Shown: positions 18,155-26,493 of the stretch, piece after piece
Numbering within the stretch: position 1 is the stretch's first letter
Layout: each line of letters opens with the position of its first letter
Program-made: the position numbers and the translations under genes
The notes under the pieces: model-generated
What the model was told of the DNA's origin: nothing
Databases searched by the model: none
The model's input: the letters and a program-made list of their open reading frames with translations, nothing else
DNA from: Rhodospirillales bacterium
GTDB lineage: Bacteria > Pseudomonadota > Alphaproteobacteria > Reyranellales > Reyranellaceae
Length of the DNA stretch: 56,209 bases
Reading direction: 5' to 3'
Assembly: GCA_947466085.1 (NCBI GenBank)
Contig: CANIEC010000011.1
Coordinates: 1 to 56,209 of the forward strand

Positions 18155-18307
18155 CTAGAGATTGCGGCGAACGAAGCCGGCAAACAGGCTGACGACGAAA
18201 AGAACGATCGCGATCACGAACAGGATCTGCGCCATGCCGGTCGCGGTGGAGGCGATGCCGTCAAACCCGAAGAGGCCGGCGCGCGAGCGCGGGTTCCGCC
18301 GGGGCAA
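18155..18307 (-). pseudogene. DUF1328 (YtjA-like) small membrane protein lacking its first span
   Basis: The frame ending at 18155 encodes GLFGFDGIASTATGMA then QILFVIAIVLFVVSLFAGF and RRNL, which match the second half of DUF1328 proteins such as E. coli YtjA. The first membrane span that should precede GLFGF is absent; in its place is the basic PRRNPRSRA. The only nearby start in frame is a TTG at 18307 with no visible ribosome site. This looks like a 5'-truncated copy, though a short 50-residue form could still be made. The truncation point lies near 18280. It borders repeat copy A on its 3' side. Confidence 0.55.
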
Positions 18308-18367
18308 CCCGGCCAGAAGCGAGGCGTTGAGGAACCGATCCAAGGCCCCAACATTGGAGCGCCCCTC

Positions 18368-18499
18368 ATGCAGCCCGAACTTACCCCGACCGAAGCCCGC
18401 GGCGGCGTCGTCAGCGGACGCGTCCTCACCGTTCTCATCATCTCCGTCATCGGCGCGGCGGGCGGCATGGCGCTGGCCTGGTACTTCCTCACCCAGTAA
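18368..18499 (+). CDS. 43-residue single-span membrane protein
   Basis: The ATG at 18368 opens 43 residues: a short acidic start (MQPELTPTEARGG), then VVSGRVLTVLIISVIGAAGG and MALAWYFLTQ, which makes one membrane span. It sits 9 bp before the DUF2177 gene on the same strand, so the two probably share a transcript. Small proteins with an EARxGVVSGRVLTVL-like start are common in alphaproteobacteria, without known function. GGAGC lies 8 bp before the start. A real gene is likely because of the clean hydrophobic pattern and the spacing. Confidence 0.65.
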   Translation: MQPELTPTEARGGVVSGRVLTVLIISVIGAAGGMALAWYFLTQ

Positions 18500-18508
18500 G
18501 CTTTCGTC

Positions 18509-18904
18509 ATGAAAACCCTGATGGCCAGCTACCTCGTCGCGCTTGTCGTCCTGGCGATCCTCGACGCATTGTGGCTGGGCGTCGTGAGTCGAGAATTCTA
18601 CAAGGCACGGCTGGGTCATCTGCTCCTGGACAAGCCGATCTGGAGCGTCGCCATCCTCTTCTACCTCGTGCATGCGGCGGGGATCGCGATCTTCCCGGTA
18701 CAGCTCGCGCTGGGTGCCGGGACCTGGTCGAGCGCCCTTCTCTACGGCGGACTTTTCGGCCTCTGCGTTTATGCCGCGTACGACCTCACGAACCTCGCGA
18801 CGCTGCGGGGCTGGCCGATGGCGGTCAGTGTCGTCGATCTCGCCTGGGGAACCGCAGTCACCGCCGCAGTGACACTTGCGACATTCCTGGTCGTGAGGCC
18901 CTGA
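18509..18904 (+). CDS. DUF2177 family membrane protein
   Basis: 131-residue protein with four membrane spans covering nearly its whole length. Family marks are LDALWLGVVSREFYKARLGHL near the N-terminus and YAAYDLTNLATLRGWP in the third loop, followed by a VVDLAWG span. DUF2177 proteins are inner-membrane proteins of unknown role. The start follows TTCGTC after the stop of the 43-residue gene, with no strong ribosome site, so it may depend on translation of that gene. Its stop abuts the stop of the convergent acetyltransferase gene with no bases between. Confidence 0.88.
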   Translation: MKTLMASYLVALVVLAILDALWLGVVSREFYKARLGHLLLDKPIWSVAILFYLVHAAGIAIFPVQLALGAGTWSSALLYGGLFGLCVYAAYDLTNLATLRGWPMAVSVVDLAWGTAVTAAVTLATFLVVRP

Positions 18905-19174
18905 TCAGCTTTTGCTGTCGTCGAACTCGGGATGACGGCGCACATAGGCGACAACGAAACTGCAGGCCGGGACGATCCTGAACCCCTGCTTGCGTGTGTC
19001 CTCCAGAGCGGCCTTCACGATCCTTGCGCCGATACCCTTGCCTTCGTCTTCCGGGGGCACCTCGGTGTGGGTGAAGATCCGCGCGTCGCCCTGCTGGCGA
19101 TAGGCGGCAATCGCCAGGCCGTGCTCGACCGGCAGCTCGTATCGCTGCTCGGCGGTGTTGTGCGTCACTGTCAT
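18905..19174 (-). CDS. Short GNAT-family N-acetyltransferase
   Basis: 89-residue minimal GCN5-related acetyltransferase of the type sometimes called YjdJ-like. It has a beta-sheet start (QRYELPVEHGLAIAAYR), then FTHTEVPPEDEGKGIGARIV with the acetyl-CoA pyrophosphate loop (GKGIG), and a C-terminal ending (VPACSFVVAYVRRHPEF) typical of this group. Substrate unknown; such proteins act in the cytoplasm. It is monocistronic between convergent DUF2177 and the solute-binding protein gene. Confidence 0.88.
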   Translation of the reverse strand: MTVTHNTAEQRYELPVEHGLAIAAYRQQGDARIFTHTEVPPEDEGKGIGARIVKAALEDTRKQGFRIVPACSFVVAYVRRHPEFDDSKS

Positions 19175-19225
19175 CGTTCACCTGTCATGGGACGGCAACG
19201 GTGGAATCGCAAAGCCGGTTGCCGC

Positions 19226-20797
19226 CTAGCGATCGACTTCCCAGAACATCGGGTATGACGACTGGATCAGCCCCTTCAGATCCGAACGATAGCCGGCGGG
19301 GATGGTGAACTGCCCCCACATGAGGGCCGGCACCAGCTCGTAGGCAATCACCTGGATCTCCGCGGCGATCTTCCTGCGCTCCTCGAGCGTCCCGGCGCGC
19401 GTGAAGGCCTTCAAGAGCTCGGGAATTCTATTGTCGCAGGACCAGCCGGGGAAGTCGTTGCAGGTCGCCGCGACGTAGAAATGCGTGAGCGGCGAGTACA
19501 TGTCCGTTCCGTTCGAATAGACCGGAAACATCGACCAGCCATCCTTCTTGGCGCGCCGCGCCAGGACGGTGGGCCAGTCGCGCGGCTGCTGCTCGACGGT
19601 GAAGCCCACGTCCTTCATGTTCTGAACGAGCACGCGCGAGGCTGTCTGGCTGATCGACCCGGCCACTTCGAGCACGATCACCGGCTCACCCTTGTACCCG
19701 GAGGCCTTCAGTTCGGCGCGTGCAGCCGCGAGATCGAGCTTGGCGACACTGCCGCCGGCGTCGGTCGAGAACGGAGTGCCGCACATCCAGAAAGAGGAGC
19801 AGTCCTTCGTCTGGTACTTGTCTGGCACGCCGATCGCCGTCAGCGTCGCGTTCTGGTCGACAAGCTTCCACATCACCTTGCGCACCGCGGGATTGTCGAA
19901 CGGCGGGGATGCATGGTTGAGGCGAAAGTTGCCCTGGAATTGATGGAGGCCGCCCAGGCCGAGCAGCTTGATCGACTTTTCCTTCTCGAGCACCGACAGC
20001 ATGTCGAACGGAAGGTACTGCATGTAGTCGATCTCGCCGGCGATCAGCGCGTTCGCGCCCGTCGACTGGTCCGGCATCACGCGCAAGGTGAGCTGGTCGA
20101 TCTTCACGTTCTTCCCGCCCGTCAGGAAGTCCGGCGCCTCCTTGCGCGGCACATAAGCGGCATTGCGCTCCAGGATCATGGCATTGCCCGGCCGCCACTG
20201 GTCCTTCAGGAAGCGGAACGGGCCGGACCCGATCGGCTCGGGGATGCGCTGGTCGGCGGGAGTTGCGGCAAGGCGGGCCGGCATCATCACTGGCAGCGGT
20301 GCGTTGGGCTTGCCTAGGACCTCGAGCAGCAGGGGGAATGGCTGCTTCAGCACGAACTTGATGGTTTTCGGATTCGTCGCTTCCAGCGAGGCCGTATCCG
20401 CCATCAGCATCTTGCCCAGGGGATCGCGCACCGACCAGCGCTTGAGCGAGGCGACGCAATCCTCGGCCGTCACCGGATTGCCGTCATGCCACTTCAGCCC
20501 GTCCCGCAGGACGAACGTCCATGTCAGCTTGTCGGGGCTGCTGTCGTAGCTCTCGACCATCTGCGGCTTGATCTCGCCCTTGTCGTTCATCGCGAAGAGC
20601 GTGTCGAAGACGTGGGTGCCGAAGGTGCGGGTGATCGCGGCCGTGGTCGCATGCGGATCGAGGATCGTCACCTCGGATTCGAGGACGACCGTCAGTCCCT
20701 TCGCCGCCCGCGCCTCGCGGGGTCGAATCAAAGAAGCGCTCGCCAGGGCGACACCGCCTGCCAGTGCCGTCCGACGCCCCAACCCAATGCTACGCAT
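19226..20797 (-). CDS. ABC transporter solute-binding protein, family 5 (peptide/nickel type), orphan
   Basis: 523-residue periplasmic binding protein. An RR-containing N-terminal signal (GLGRRTALAGGVALASASL) suggests Tat-like export. The mature part opens with TILDPHATTAAITRTFGTHV and has VESYDSSPDKLTWTFVLRDG, EPIGSGPFRF and ARAELKASGY, all standard for family 5 (DppA/OppA/NikA). No permease or ATPase gene lies next to it, so it must work with subunits encoded elsewhere or have another role. The ligand cannot be read from the sequence. It starts at an ATG after GGGAAAG and a terminator-bearing gap. Confidence 0.9.
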   Translation of the reverse strand: MRSIGLGRRTALAGGVALASASLIRPREARAAKGLTVVLESEVTILDPHATTAAITRTFGTHVFDTLFAMNDKGEIKPQMVESYDSSPDKLTWTFVLRDGLKWHDGNPVTAEDCVASLKRWSVRDPLGKMLMADTASLEATNPKTIKFVLKQPFPLLLEVLGKPNAPLPVMMPARLAATPADQRIPEPIGSGPFRFLKDQWRPGNAMILERNAAYVPRKEAPDFLTGGKNVKIDQLTLRVMPDQSTGANALIAGEIDYMQYLPFDMLSVLEKEKSIKLLGLGGLHQFQGNFRLNHASPPFDNPAVRKVMWKLVDQNATLTAIGVPDKYQTKDCSSFWMCGTPFSTDAGGSVAKLDLAAARAELKASGYKGEPVIVLEVAGSISQTASRVLVQNMKDVGFTVEQQPRDWPTVLARRAKKDGWSMFPVYSNGTDMYSPLTHFYVAATCNDFPGWSCDNRIPELLKAFTRAGTLEERRKIAAEIQVIAYELVPALMWGQFTIPAGYRSDLKGLIQSSYPMFWEVDR

Positions 20798-20845
20798 GTT
20801 TAATCTTTCCCTTCATCCCGAAGCAGTACCGTAGCGTCCTTTGGC

Positions 20846-20889
20846 GCCAAACGAAACGGGCCGGCCTTCCCTTTCAGGAAGGCCGGCCC
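20846..20889 (-). terminator. Intrinsic terminator after the 20918-21526 gene
   Basis: A perfect 13-bp stem (20858-20870 with 20877-20889, loop of six bases) lies just past the stop of the minus-strand gene. On the minus strand it is followed by GTTTCGTTTGG, a T-rich stretch. It insulates the csbD-containing operon from the solute-binding protein gene. Confidence 0.75.
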
Positions 20890-20917
20890 GCAATTCGCTG
20901 GCCGGAAGACGCGACCG

Positions 20918-21526
20918 TTACGACGGCGACAGAAGACGGCAGGTTACCCGATCGACGAACGTAGACACCGGCGGCCCATAGACAGGAACACCCCAGCGCT
21001 CGCCCGGGCCGGCCGGGGAAAGAACGACGCGCGTGTCCTGTACCGGACGCCCACCATTGGTGAAGGTACAGCCGACGACCGGATCGACGACGTTTCCGCT
21101 ATTATTGGTGACATACAGCACGGACAACCAGTTCTGCTGCGGCACGGCCTGCAGCCACGGACTGTCGATCACGACCGCAGGCACCGTTGGGCCAACGGTG
21201 ATGGGAACGGTACCCATCAGGTTGCCGCGCGGCCGTTGCACGACGACCTGCATCCCGACCGCCTGGCTGTTGGGGTCGAATGCCTTGTCGGCAGGGGTCG
21301 CCGGCATCGCCGCCTGCTGCTGCGGGGTCTGGTTGTCCTTGCTGACGTTCTCGGGCGTCCAGACCTTGCCGGTCCGCTCGTCCTTGAACTGGGTGACGCC
21401 GTTGGCCGAAACCCCTGTGCCAATCATGCCGGACGTCTGGGCGGCCGGCACCTGGGCAAGGGCCGGGCTCGCCGCAGCGAAGGCCAGAGCGCCGGCCACA
21501 GCTATGAGAGTGAAGTACCGGTTCAT
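20918..21526 (-). CDS. Secreted protein of unknown function, paralogue of 30373-30960
   Basis: 202 residues with a clear signal peptide (MNRYFTLIAVAGALAF, cleavage after ASPALA) and no other span. Recognisable blocks are TGKVWTPENVS, ATPADKAFDPNSQA, VVVQRP, NWLSVLYVTNNSGN and CTFTNGGRP, ending LSPS. The same blocks in the same order occur in the secreted protein at 30373-30960, so the two are paralogues. The beta-rich second half suggests a small sandwich domain. It follows csbD by 11 bp in one operon, and the ATG at 21526 is chosen because the signal peptide begins there. No named family is recognised. Confidence 0.75.
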   Translation of the reverse strand: MNRYFTLIAVAGALAFAAASPALAQVPAAQTSGMIGTGVSANGVTQFKDERTGKVWTPENVSKDNQTPQQQAAMPATPADKAFDPNSQAVGMQVVVQRPRGNLMGTVPITVGPTVPAVVIDSPWLQAVPQQNWLSVLYVTNNSGNVVDPVVGCTFTNGGRPVQDTRVVLSPAGPGERWGVPVYGPPVSTFVDRVTCRLLSPS

Positions 21527-21537
21527 CTCCGTGCTCC

Positions 21538-21864
21538 TCACATGTCCTTCAGGCGGCTCTTTTCCCAAGCGCCGACCTGCGCCTCGGCGGCTTCGCGGGA
21601 AATGCCGTAGCGCGTCTGAATCTTGCCCACGAGCTGGTCGCGTCGGCCCTCGATGGCCAACAGATCGTCGTCAGTGAGTTCTCCCCACTGCTCCTTCACG
21701 GCGCCCTTGCTCTGGTTCCAGCTGCCCTTGACCTTTTCCCACATGGTCTGGGCGTCATTCTGGGTCGTGGTCTGGGCGGTCGTCTGGGCTCCAGCGACGA
21801 GCGGCACGGAAACGACGGCGACGGCGGCGGCGACACACGCCGCGAGGGTGGCGATGGAACGCAT
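21538..21864 (-). CDS. CsbD-like stress protein with signal peptide
   Basis: 108 residues. A signal peptide (MRSIATLAACVAAAVAVVSV, AGAQT at the cleavage site) is followed by a CsbD-type helical core: MWEKVKGSWNQSKGAVKEQW, then GELTDDDLLAIEGRRDQLVG and YGISREAAEAQV. CsbD proteins are general-stress proteins. The exported form is common in proteobacteria. AGGAGGT stands before the ATG at 21864. A GCAACC-N16-CGTT site precedes it, and the gene lies close to the phyR/nepR/ecf locus, so control by the stress sigma factor is likely but unproven. Confidence 0.85.
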   Translation of the reverse strand: MRSIATLAACVAAAVAVVSVPLVAGAQTTAQTTTQNDAQTMWEKVKGSWNQSKGAVKEQWGELTDDDLLAIEGRRDQLVGKIQTRYGISREAAEAQVGAWEKSRLKDM

Positions 21865-21891
21865 CTGAATACCTCCTGGTTGGGCGTTGTT

Positions 21892-21917
21892 AACGCGCCC
21901 GGCCAACCCGAGGTTGC
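21892..21917 (-). promoter_or_regulatory. Candidate stress-sigma promoter before csbD (GCAACC-N16-CGTT)
   Basis: Minus strand: GCAACC from 21917, 16 bases, CGTT ending at 21892. It lies 27 bases upstream of the csbD start with an AGGAGGT ribosome site between. One base differs from the GGAACC of EcfG-type promoters. CsbD genes are classic targets of this regulon, which supports the call. Confidence 0.5.
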
Positions 21918-21942
21918 CCGTTGCCCAGGGGCGGCGAGGCCT

Positions 21943-22089
21943 TCACACCCACAGAGATTTCAGGACGAAGGCGATCGGTATGACGATGAGCATTGCGGCG
22001 TAGAGATCCATTAGTTCGCCCGCGAGCGGTCCATGATCCGAATGATCCTGCGTCATGTTCGACGTCTCGGGCACTTGCTTCGACTTCAT
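21943..22089 (-). CDS. 48-residue C-tail-anchored membrane protein
   Basis: ATG at 22089 preceded by GGAGGGG, the best ribosome site in the neighbourhood. The protein is polar at first (KSKQVPETSNMTQDHSDHG), with a single C-terminal span (LMDLYAAMLIVIPIAFVLKS). Unknown family. A GCAACC-N16-CGTT promoter-like site lies upstream at 22125-22150. It is the first gene of the small run that continues with csbD and the secreted protein. Stress-response membership is inferred from the promoter pattern and location. Confidence 0.65.
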   Translation of the reverse strand: MKSKQVPETSNMTQDHSDHGPLAGELMDLYAAMLIVIPIAFVLKSLWV

Positions 22090-22124
22090 GATCCCCTCCA
22101 CGATTGCCCCATCTTCGACAGATG

Positions 22125-22150
22125 AACGCCGCATAATCATGCGGGGTTGC
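22125..22150 (-). promoter_or_regulatory. Candidate stress-sigma promoter before the 48-residue protein gene
   Basis: Minus strand: GCAACC from 22150, 16 bases, CGTT ending at 22125, then 35 bases to the ATG at 22089. The spacing is the same as in the csbD and egtB sites. The AT-rich spacer contains a short hairpin-like CCGCATGATTATGCGG. Confidence 0.45.
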
Positions 22151-22191
22151 AGAGCTCGCGCGAAATTCGGGGGAAGGTTCTGTAGCCGGCC

Positions 22192-24759
22192 TCAAGCAAC
22201 CTTGCGCACGCTGTGGTCGAGTGCCTGCTGCAAGTCGATAGACGAGTAGGGCTTTGAAATGAACTGCATTCCCTCGCCCTGCATCCCGGGGCGCCCATAG
22301 CCGCTGGCGATCACAACCGGCAACGAGGGAAACTGTTCCCGCACCTTGACCGCGAGCTCCTCGCCACTCATCCCCGGCAAGCCCACGTCCGTCACCAGAA
22401 GGTCATAGCCCCCGTCCTGGGAGAGGAGTTCCAGGGCAGCCTCTCCGCTGCCGACCCCGGCCACCGAGCACCCGAGCCGCTCCAGCATGTCGGTGGTCGA
22501 CATGCGGAGCAGGACCTCGTCTTCCACCAGCAGGACCCGCCTCGACCGGCCCTCGGCCGCCGACGGCGGCGCAGACTCCTCCGTTGAAGCATTTGGCTGC
22601 GGTGCGAGCCCGGGGCGCCGGTTCGCCAGAACGCCGCGCAGCTTCGTCGAAAGGGCCTCGCTGCTGTAGGGCTTGGCTATCATGGGATAGCCCGACCGCG
22701 TGTGATCCGGGATCAGGCCACGGGCGAACCCGGACGTCAGCAGTACGGCAATGCCGGGCCGCAGGCGCTGGGCCAGCTGGGCAAGCTCGACGGCCGTTAT
22801 GGTGCCCGGCATCACGATGTCCGTGAACAGGAGATCGAACGCGGAATCCCTTTCCAGGATCGCAGCCGCCACGTCGGGATCCTCGGCAGCCTCCACGCGA
22901 TAGCCCCACCCCGTCAGCATGTCGACGACGGCGCGCCTGACATCTTCGCTGTCTTCCACGACAAGGATCCGCTCGCTGCCGCTCACGGCATTCACCGGAT
23001 CGGCCGGCTCCTCGACGACCGGATCCTCGGTGCGCGGCAGGTAGAGCTTGATGCTGGTGCCCTGCCCGATCGCGCTGTCGATCCGGATATGCCCGTTCGA
23101 CTGGCGCACGAAGCCGTAGACCATGCTGAGACCAAGCCCCGTGCCCTTGCCGTCACCCTTGGTCGTGAAGAACGGGTCGAACGCCTGCACCGCGACCTCG
23201 GGCGGCATGCCGGTGCCGGTGTCGCTCACGTCAACCAGGACATAGGGACCGGGCGTCACGTCGGGGTGCAGCGCCGCATAGCGCCGATCGAGCGTCGCAT
23301 TGGATACGTCGACGCGCACGGTGCCGCCGTCCGGCATGGCATCGCGGGCATTGATCGCGAGGTTGAGGATGGCGTTCTCGAGCTGGCCGGCATCGATCCT
23401 GGCATTCCAGGGATGGTCCGCCAGCCTGAGCTCTATGGCGATGCGCTCGCCCAGCGAATGACGCATTAGGTCGGCGAGATCGCCCACGAGCCTGGCGATG
23501 TTCGTGGGCTGCGGCGTCAGCGGTTGCCTGCGGGCAAAGGCCAGGAGCTGCTGTGTCAGGCGCGCGCCGCGATCAGCCGCCGCCGTCGCGCTCTGCACGC
23601 GTGACAGCATCGCGACATTGTCACCGGCCTCGCCCTTGAGCAGGTCGAGGTTGGCCCGGATGACCTGCAGGATGTTGTTGAAGTCGTGGGCCATGCCGCC
23701 GGTGAGCTGGCCGGTGGCCTCCATCTTCTGGCCCTGCCGAAGGGCGGCCTCATCACGCAGCTTCTCGGTGATGTCGACGCACCGCACGACCGCGCCCCCG
23801 CCCGACATTTCGCCCCGGTAGATCTCGTAGTCCCGCCCATCATGCGCCACGCGGACCACGGCGGGTGCCGTGGAGGGAGTCGCGCCGAGATCGAGTGGCT
23901 GGAGAAGAGCCCGCGTCGCAGGCGAGCGGTCTGACAGGAGCTGATCCAGCGTAGGCGGTGCCTGTTTGCCCGGTTCCCACTGCGCCAGCCTGGCGAACGC
24001 CTCGTTCCACGCCACCACGCTCCGCTCGCCATCGATCACGACGATGGGGTCGCGCAGGCTCTCCAAGGTCGCCTGCAGAAGGCGTGACCGGCCAGCGAGA
24101 GCATGCTGGCTGCGCTCCAGCCGCCCGGCCCCGTGCACGACGATGTATATGCCCACGATCAGGCAGATGAACGCCCCGCCCATCACGAGCAGGCCGGCTC
24201 TGTCGGCCTGCTCCTGCTCCGATCGCAGGGTCGTCAGGCGCCGCGCCAGCAGGAGCCTCTGTCCCTCGACGAGCGCATCACCGAGCAACCTGACCTGGCT
24301 CAGCATCGCCCGCCCTGCGCCAGTCCGATCGAGCGCCATGGCCGCATCTCGACCATTGAGCTGGTAGGCCCCGACCGTGGCGTTCATCTGGTCGAATTTC
24401 TGCGTCGTGACGTTGCGAAACTCGTGGAACTGGCGGGTCGTGTCGGGATCGCCCGATATCGCGGCTTCGAGCTGACGCATACTCGATTCGATCCTGAGGC
24501 GCGCGCGCTCATAGGGTTCCAGCCTGGTGACGTCGCCGGTCAGCAGGAAACCGCGCAGCCCGATCTCGGCGTCCTGCACGGCGATCACCGTCTCGCGCAT
24601 CAAAGCCATCGTCTCGTAATTGGCCACGACCAGGCGTTGCTGGCGCGCCGCCGACTTGGAATGTGTCAAAGCCAGCATGAGACCCGTCGCGATCAGCACG
24701 GCGAGAGTGATACCCGCGACGACACCGGTCAAACGCGCCGATCGCAGGAGGCTAGGCAT
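22192..24759 (-). CDS. Hybrid sensor histidine kinase with two receiver domains (CHASE3-PAS-HisKA-HATPase-REC-REC)
   Basis: 855-residue inner-membrane signalling protein. Two spans (about residues 11-30 and 190-210) flank a CHASE3 sensor domain with AEIGLRGFLLTGD. Then come a PAS-like domain (LLQATLESLRDPIVVIDGE), a HisKA domain with phospho-acceptor GGMAHDFNNIL, a HATPase with intact N box (ENAILNLAINARDAM) and G boxes (DTGTGMPPE, GTGLGLSMV), and two receivers with LLFTDIVMPG and LLVTDVGLPGMSG phospho-Asp sites. Its ATG lies 8 bp inside the end of the next kinase gene, so the two are coupled. Placement beside phyR suggests it feeds the general stress response, although its own receivers may pass phosphate elsewhere. 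Confidence 0.92.
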   Translation of the reverse strand: MPSLLRSARLTGVVAGITLAVLIATGLMLALTHSKSAARQQRLVVANYETMALMRETVIAVQDAEIGLRGFLLTGDVTRLEPYERARLRIESSMRQLEAAISGDPDTTRQFHEFRNVTTQKFDQMNATVGAYQLNGRDAAMALDRTGAGRAMLSQVRLLGDALVEGQRLLLARRLTTLRSEQEQADRAGLLVMGGAFICLIVGIYIVVHGAGRLERSQHALAGRSRLLQATLESLRDPIVVIDGERSVVAWNEAFARLAQWEPGKQAPPTLDQLLSDRSPATRALLQPLDLGATPSTAPAVVRVAHDGRDYEIYRGEMSGGGAVVRCVDITEKLRDEAALRQGQKMEATGQLTGGMAHDFNNILQVIRANLDLLKGEAGDNVAMLSRVQSATAAADRGARLTQQLLAFARRQPLTPQPTNIARLVGDLADLMRHSLGERIAIELRLADHPWNARIDAGQLENAILNLAINARDAMPDGGTVRVDVSNATLDRRYAALHPDVTPGPYVLVDVSDTGTGMPPEVAVQAFDPFFTTKGDGKGTGLGLSMVYGFVRQSNGHIRIDSAIGQGTSIKLYLPRTEDPVVEEPADPVNAVSGSERILVVEDSEDVRRAVVDMLTGWGYRVEAAEDPDVAAAILERDSAFDLLFTDIVMPGTITAVELAQLAQRLRPGIAVLLTSGFARGLIPDHTRSGYPMIAKPYSSEALSTKLRGVLANRRPGLAPQPNASTEESAPPSAAEGRSRRVLLVEDEVLLRMSTTDMLERLGCSVAGVGSGEAALELLSQDGGYDLLVTDVGLPGMSGEELAVKVREQFPSLPVVIASGYGRPGMQGEGMQFISKPYSSIDLQQALDHSVRKVA

Positions 24760-26479
24760 TCACGGGCTCATCCGCGGCGGGTGTCGGAAAGACGACGATG
24801 ACCCTGTTGCCGCCCTCGGGCTTGCGCTCGATCGTGACCTCGCCGCCCAGCTGCATGGCAAGTCCGCGGATCAGCGTGAGGGCAAAGCCCCCCTTCCCGT
24901 CGGGGATCGACGCGCCGTCATCCCCGGCAACGCCATTATCCTCGATGACGAGCTGGACCTCCTCGCCGCGCTCGCTTGTCTCGATGCGAATTTCCGGTGC
25001 GGCCGCCTTGCTGAAGTCATGGGTGAGCGCAATGCTCACGGCCTCCGTCACGATCAGGCCGATCGGAATGGCGGTGTCCGGCCCCACCGCCATGATCGGT
25101 GCACGAATATGATAGCGGGGCGCCGACTGGCCACCCCTCGTGCGTCCGACGGAGATCTGCCGCACGAGGTCGCTGATGAACTGCTGGAAGTCGACCAGCG
25201 ACCAGCTCGACCGCTCGTAGAGATGACGGTGCAGGATCGACAGAGTGAGGACCCGGTTCTGCGCATCGCCGAAGAAGCGACGAATGCGCGGCGACCTGAT
25301 CTCCCCGGCCTGGAGGTTCAGCAGGCTCGATATCATCTGCAGGTTGTTCTTCACCCGATGATGAATCTCGCGGAGCATGTGGTCACGCTGCTCCAGATTG
25401 GCCCGCAGGGCCGCCTCGCGACTGGCGATGGCAGCTGCCATGGCGGTCACGCCCGCACCGACCGAGGCCATCTCGGGGGACCAGGGCCGTGGCGGCGACA
25501 AGGTGATGTTTTCGCCGCGTGCAACCTTGTCGGCAAAGTCCTGGATATAGCGGAGAGGCCGGACACACCACCGGTCGGCGCCGAACCAGATCACCAGCAG
25601 CACGACGATCGACGCCAGCACGACGAGGAAGAAGCCCGCCCAGGTTCCGGCAGAAGCCAGGGGGTTGTCGCTGACCGGCAGCGACACCACAGCGAAAAGT
25701 GCGTTACCGCCCACCGGCTGGACACGGAATTCGTAGAGCGAACCATCCTGACCGAAGTCCGAGAAGCCGGTCTCGGCGCCCGTCAGTGCCGCGGTCAGGC
25801 GTGCCGGCACCGGTAGCCGCCGCATCGCCGTCGCATCGCCGCCAACGGCAGCCCCGGAACGATCGACCACGGCCACCGCTGCACCGCCGGGGGCTCCCGC
25901 CTGGGCGGCCACCTGCGCCAGCGCCGTGAGCGTGACGCCCACCGCACACATGCCTCGGAACGTGCCGTCACGAAGGACGGGAACGGCGATCGGAATGATG
26001 GCATGCGGGGTAATACGGCTCGCGATCGTATCGCCGATGACAACGCCGCTGGCGGCCCGCACCTTCTCGAAGACGTCGCGGTCGGCGAATGACATGCCGA
26101 CGGCCTTGGGATCGCTGGCGCATCGCGCAATGCCCTGCTCGTCCGTCACCAGCGCGCTTGAATACTGACCCGGATAGGCGGCCAGCAACTTCGACAGGTA
26201 GCCTCCGCATCGACCGGCTGTGGCCGACGACGACTCGACTGAAGCACTTTCCTCGACGGATTCCTCAGAGCAAGCGGCCGTCAGCAGACGCCGCGTGGCT
26301 TCGAAGAGGCTGGCATAACGCGCGACCGCCAGATCGGACACGGATCTTAGCGCGGCAGTCCTCTGCGCGACGACCGACGCCCCCTGGAGATTGGCCTGCC
26401 AAGCCGCCAGCCAGAGGACGGGCAGCAAGGCCAGCGCAACGAGCGTGACGAGCTTGGAGCGAAGCGACCATCGCACCAC
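24752..26479 (-). CDS. HisKA_2 sensor histidine kinase next to phyR, with altered N box
   Basis: 575-residue membrane kinase. A span near the N-terminus, a periplasmic dCache-type sensor (with YLSKLLAAYPGQYSSALVTD and SFADRDVFEKV), a second span (about residues 275-300) and a HAMP-like linker precede a HisKA_2 domain, REIHHRVKNNLQMISSLLNL (His 373/374). The ATPase domain follows. Its N box reads TEAVSIALTHDF, where the magnesium-binding Asn of TxxxNALxHAF is Ile (residue 483, ATT codon). The later DNGVAG and GGFALTLIRGLA glycine motifs are mostly kept. Kinases of this family commonly phosphorylate PhyR. The gene lies 14 bp after phyR in the same operon. GTG start. Confidence 0.88.
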   Translation of the reverse strand: MVRWSLRSKLVTLVALALLPVLWLAAWQANLQGASVVAQRTAALRSVSDLAVARYASLFEATRRLLTAACSEESVEESASVESSSATAGRCGGYLSKLLAAYPGQYSSALVTDEQGIARCASDPKAVGMSFADRDVFEKVRAASGVVIGDTIASRITPHAIIPIAVPVLRDGTFRGMCAVGVTLTALAQVAAQAGAPGGAAVAVVDRSGAAVGGDATAMRRLPVPARLTAALTGAETGFSDFGQDGSLYEFRVQPVGGNALFAVVSLPVSDNPLASAGTWAGFFLVVLASIVVLLVIWFGADRWCVRPLRYIQDFADKVARGENITLSPPRPWSPEMASVGAGVTAMAAAIASREAALRANLEQRDHMLREIHHRVKNNLQMISSLLNLQAGEIRSPRIRRFFGDAQNRVLTLSILHRHLYERSSWSLVDFQQFISDLVRQISVGRTRGGQSAPRYHIRAPIMAVGPDTAIPIGLIVTEAVSIALTHDFSKAAAPEIRIETSERGEEVQLVIEDNGVAGDDGASIPDGKGGFALTLIRGLAMQLGGEVTIERKPEGGNRVIVVFPTPAADEPVNA

Positions 26480-26493
26480 GACCCGTCTCGGTC

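Noticed and set aside
18331..18355. GGAAC-N16-CATT upstream of the 43-residue membrane protein gene
   Set aside because: The -10 is CATT, not CGTT, and it lies only 12 bases before the ATG, leaving no room for a normal leader. Not listed as a promoter.
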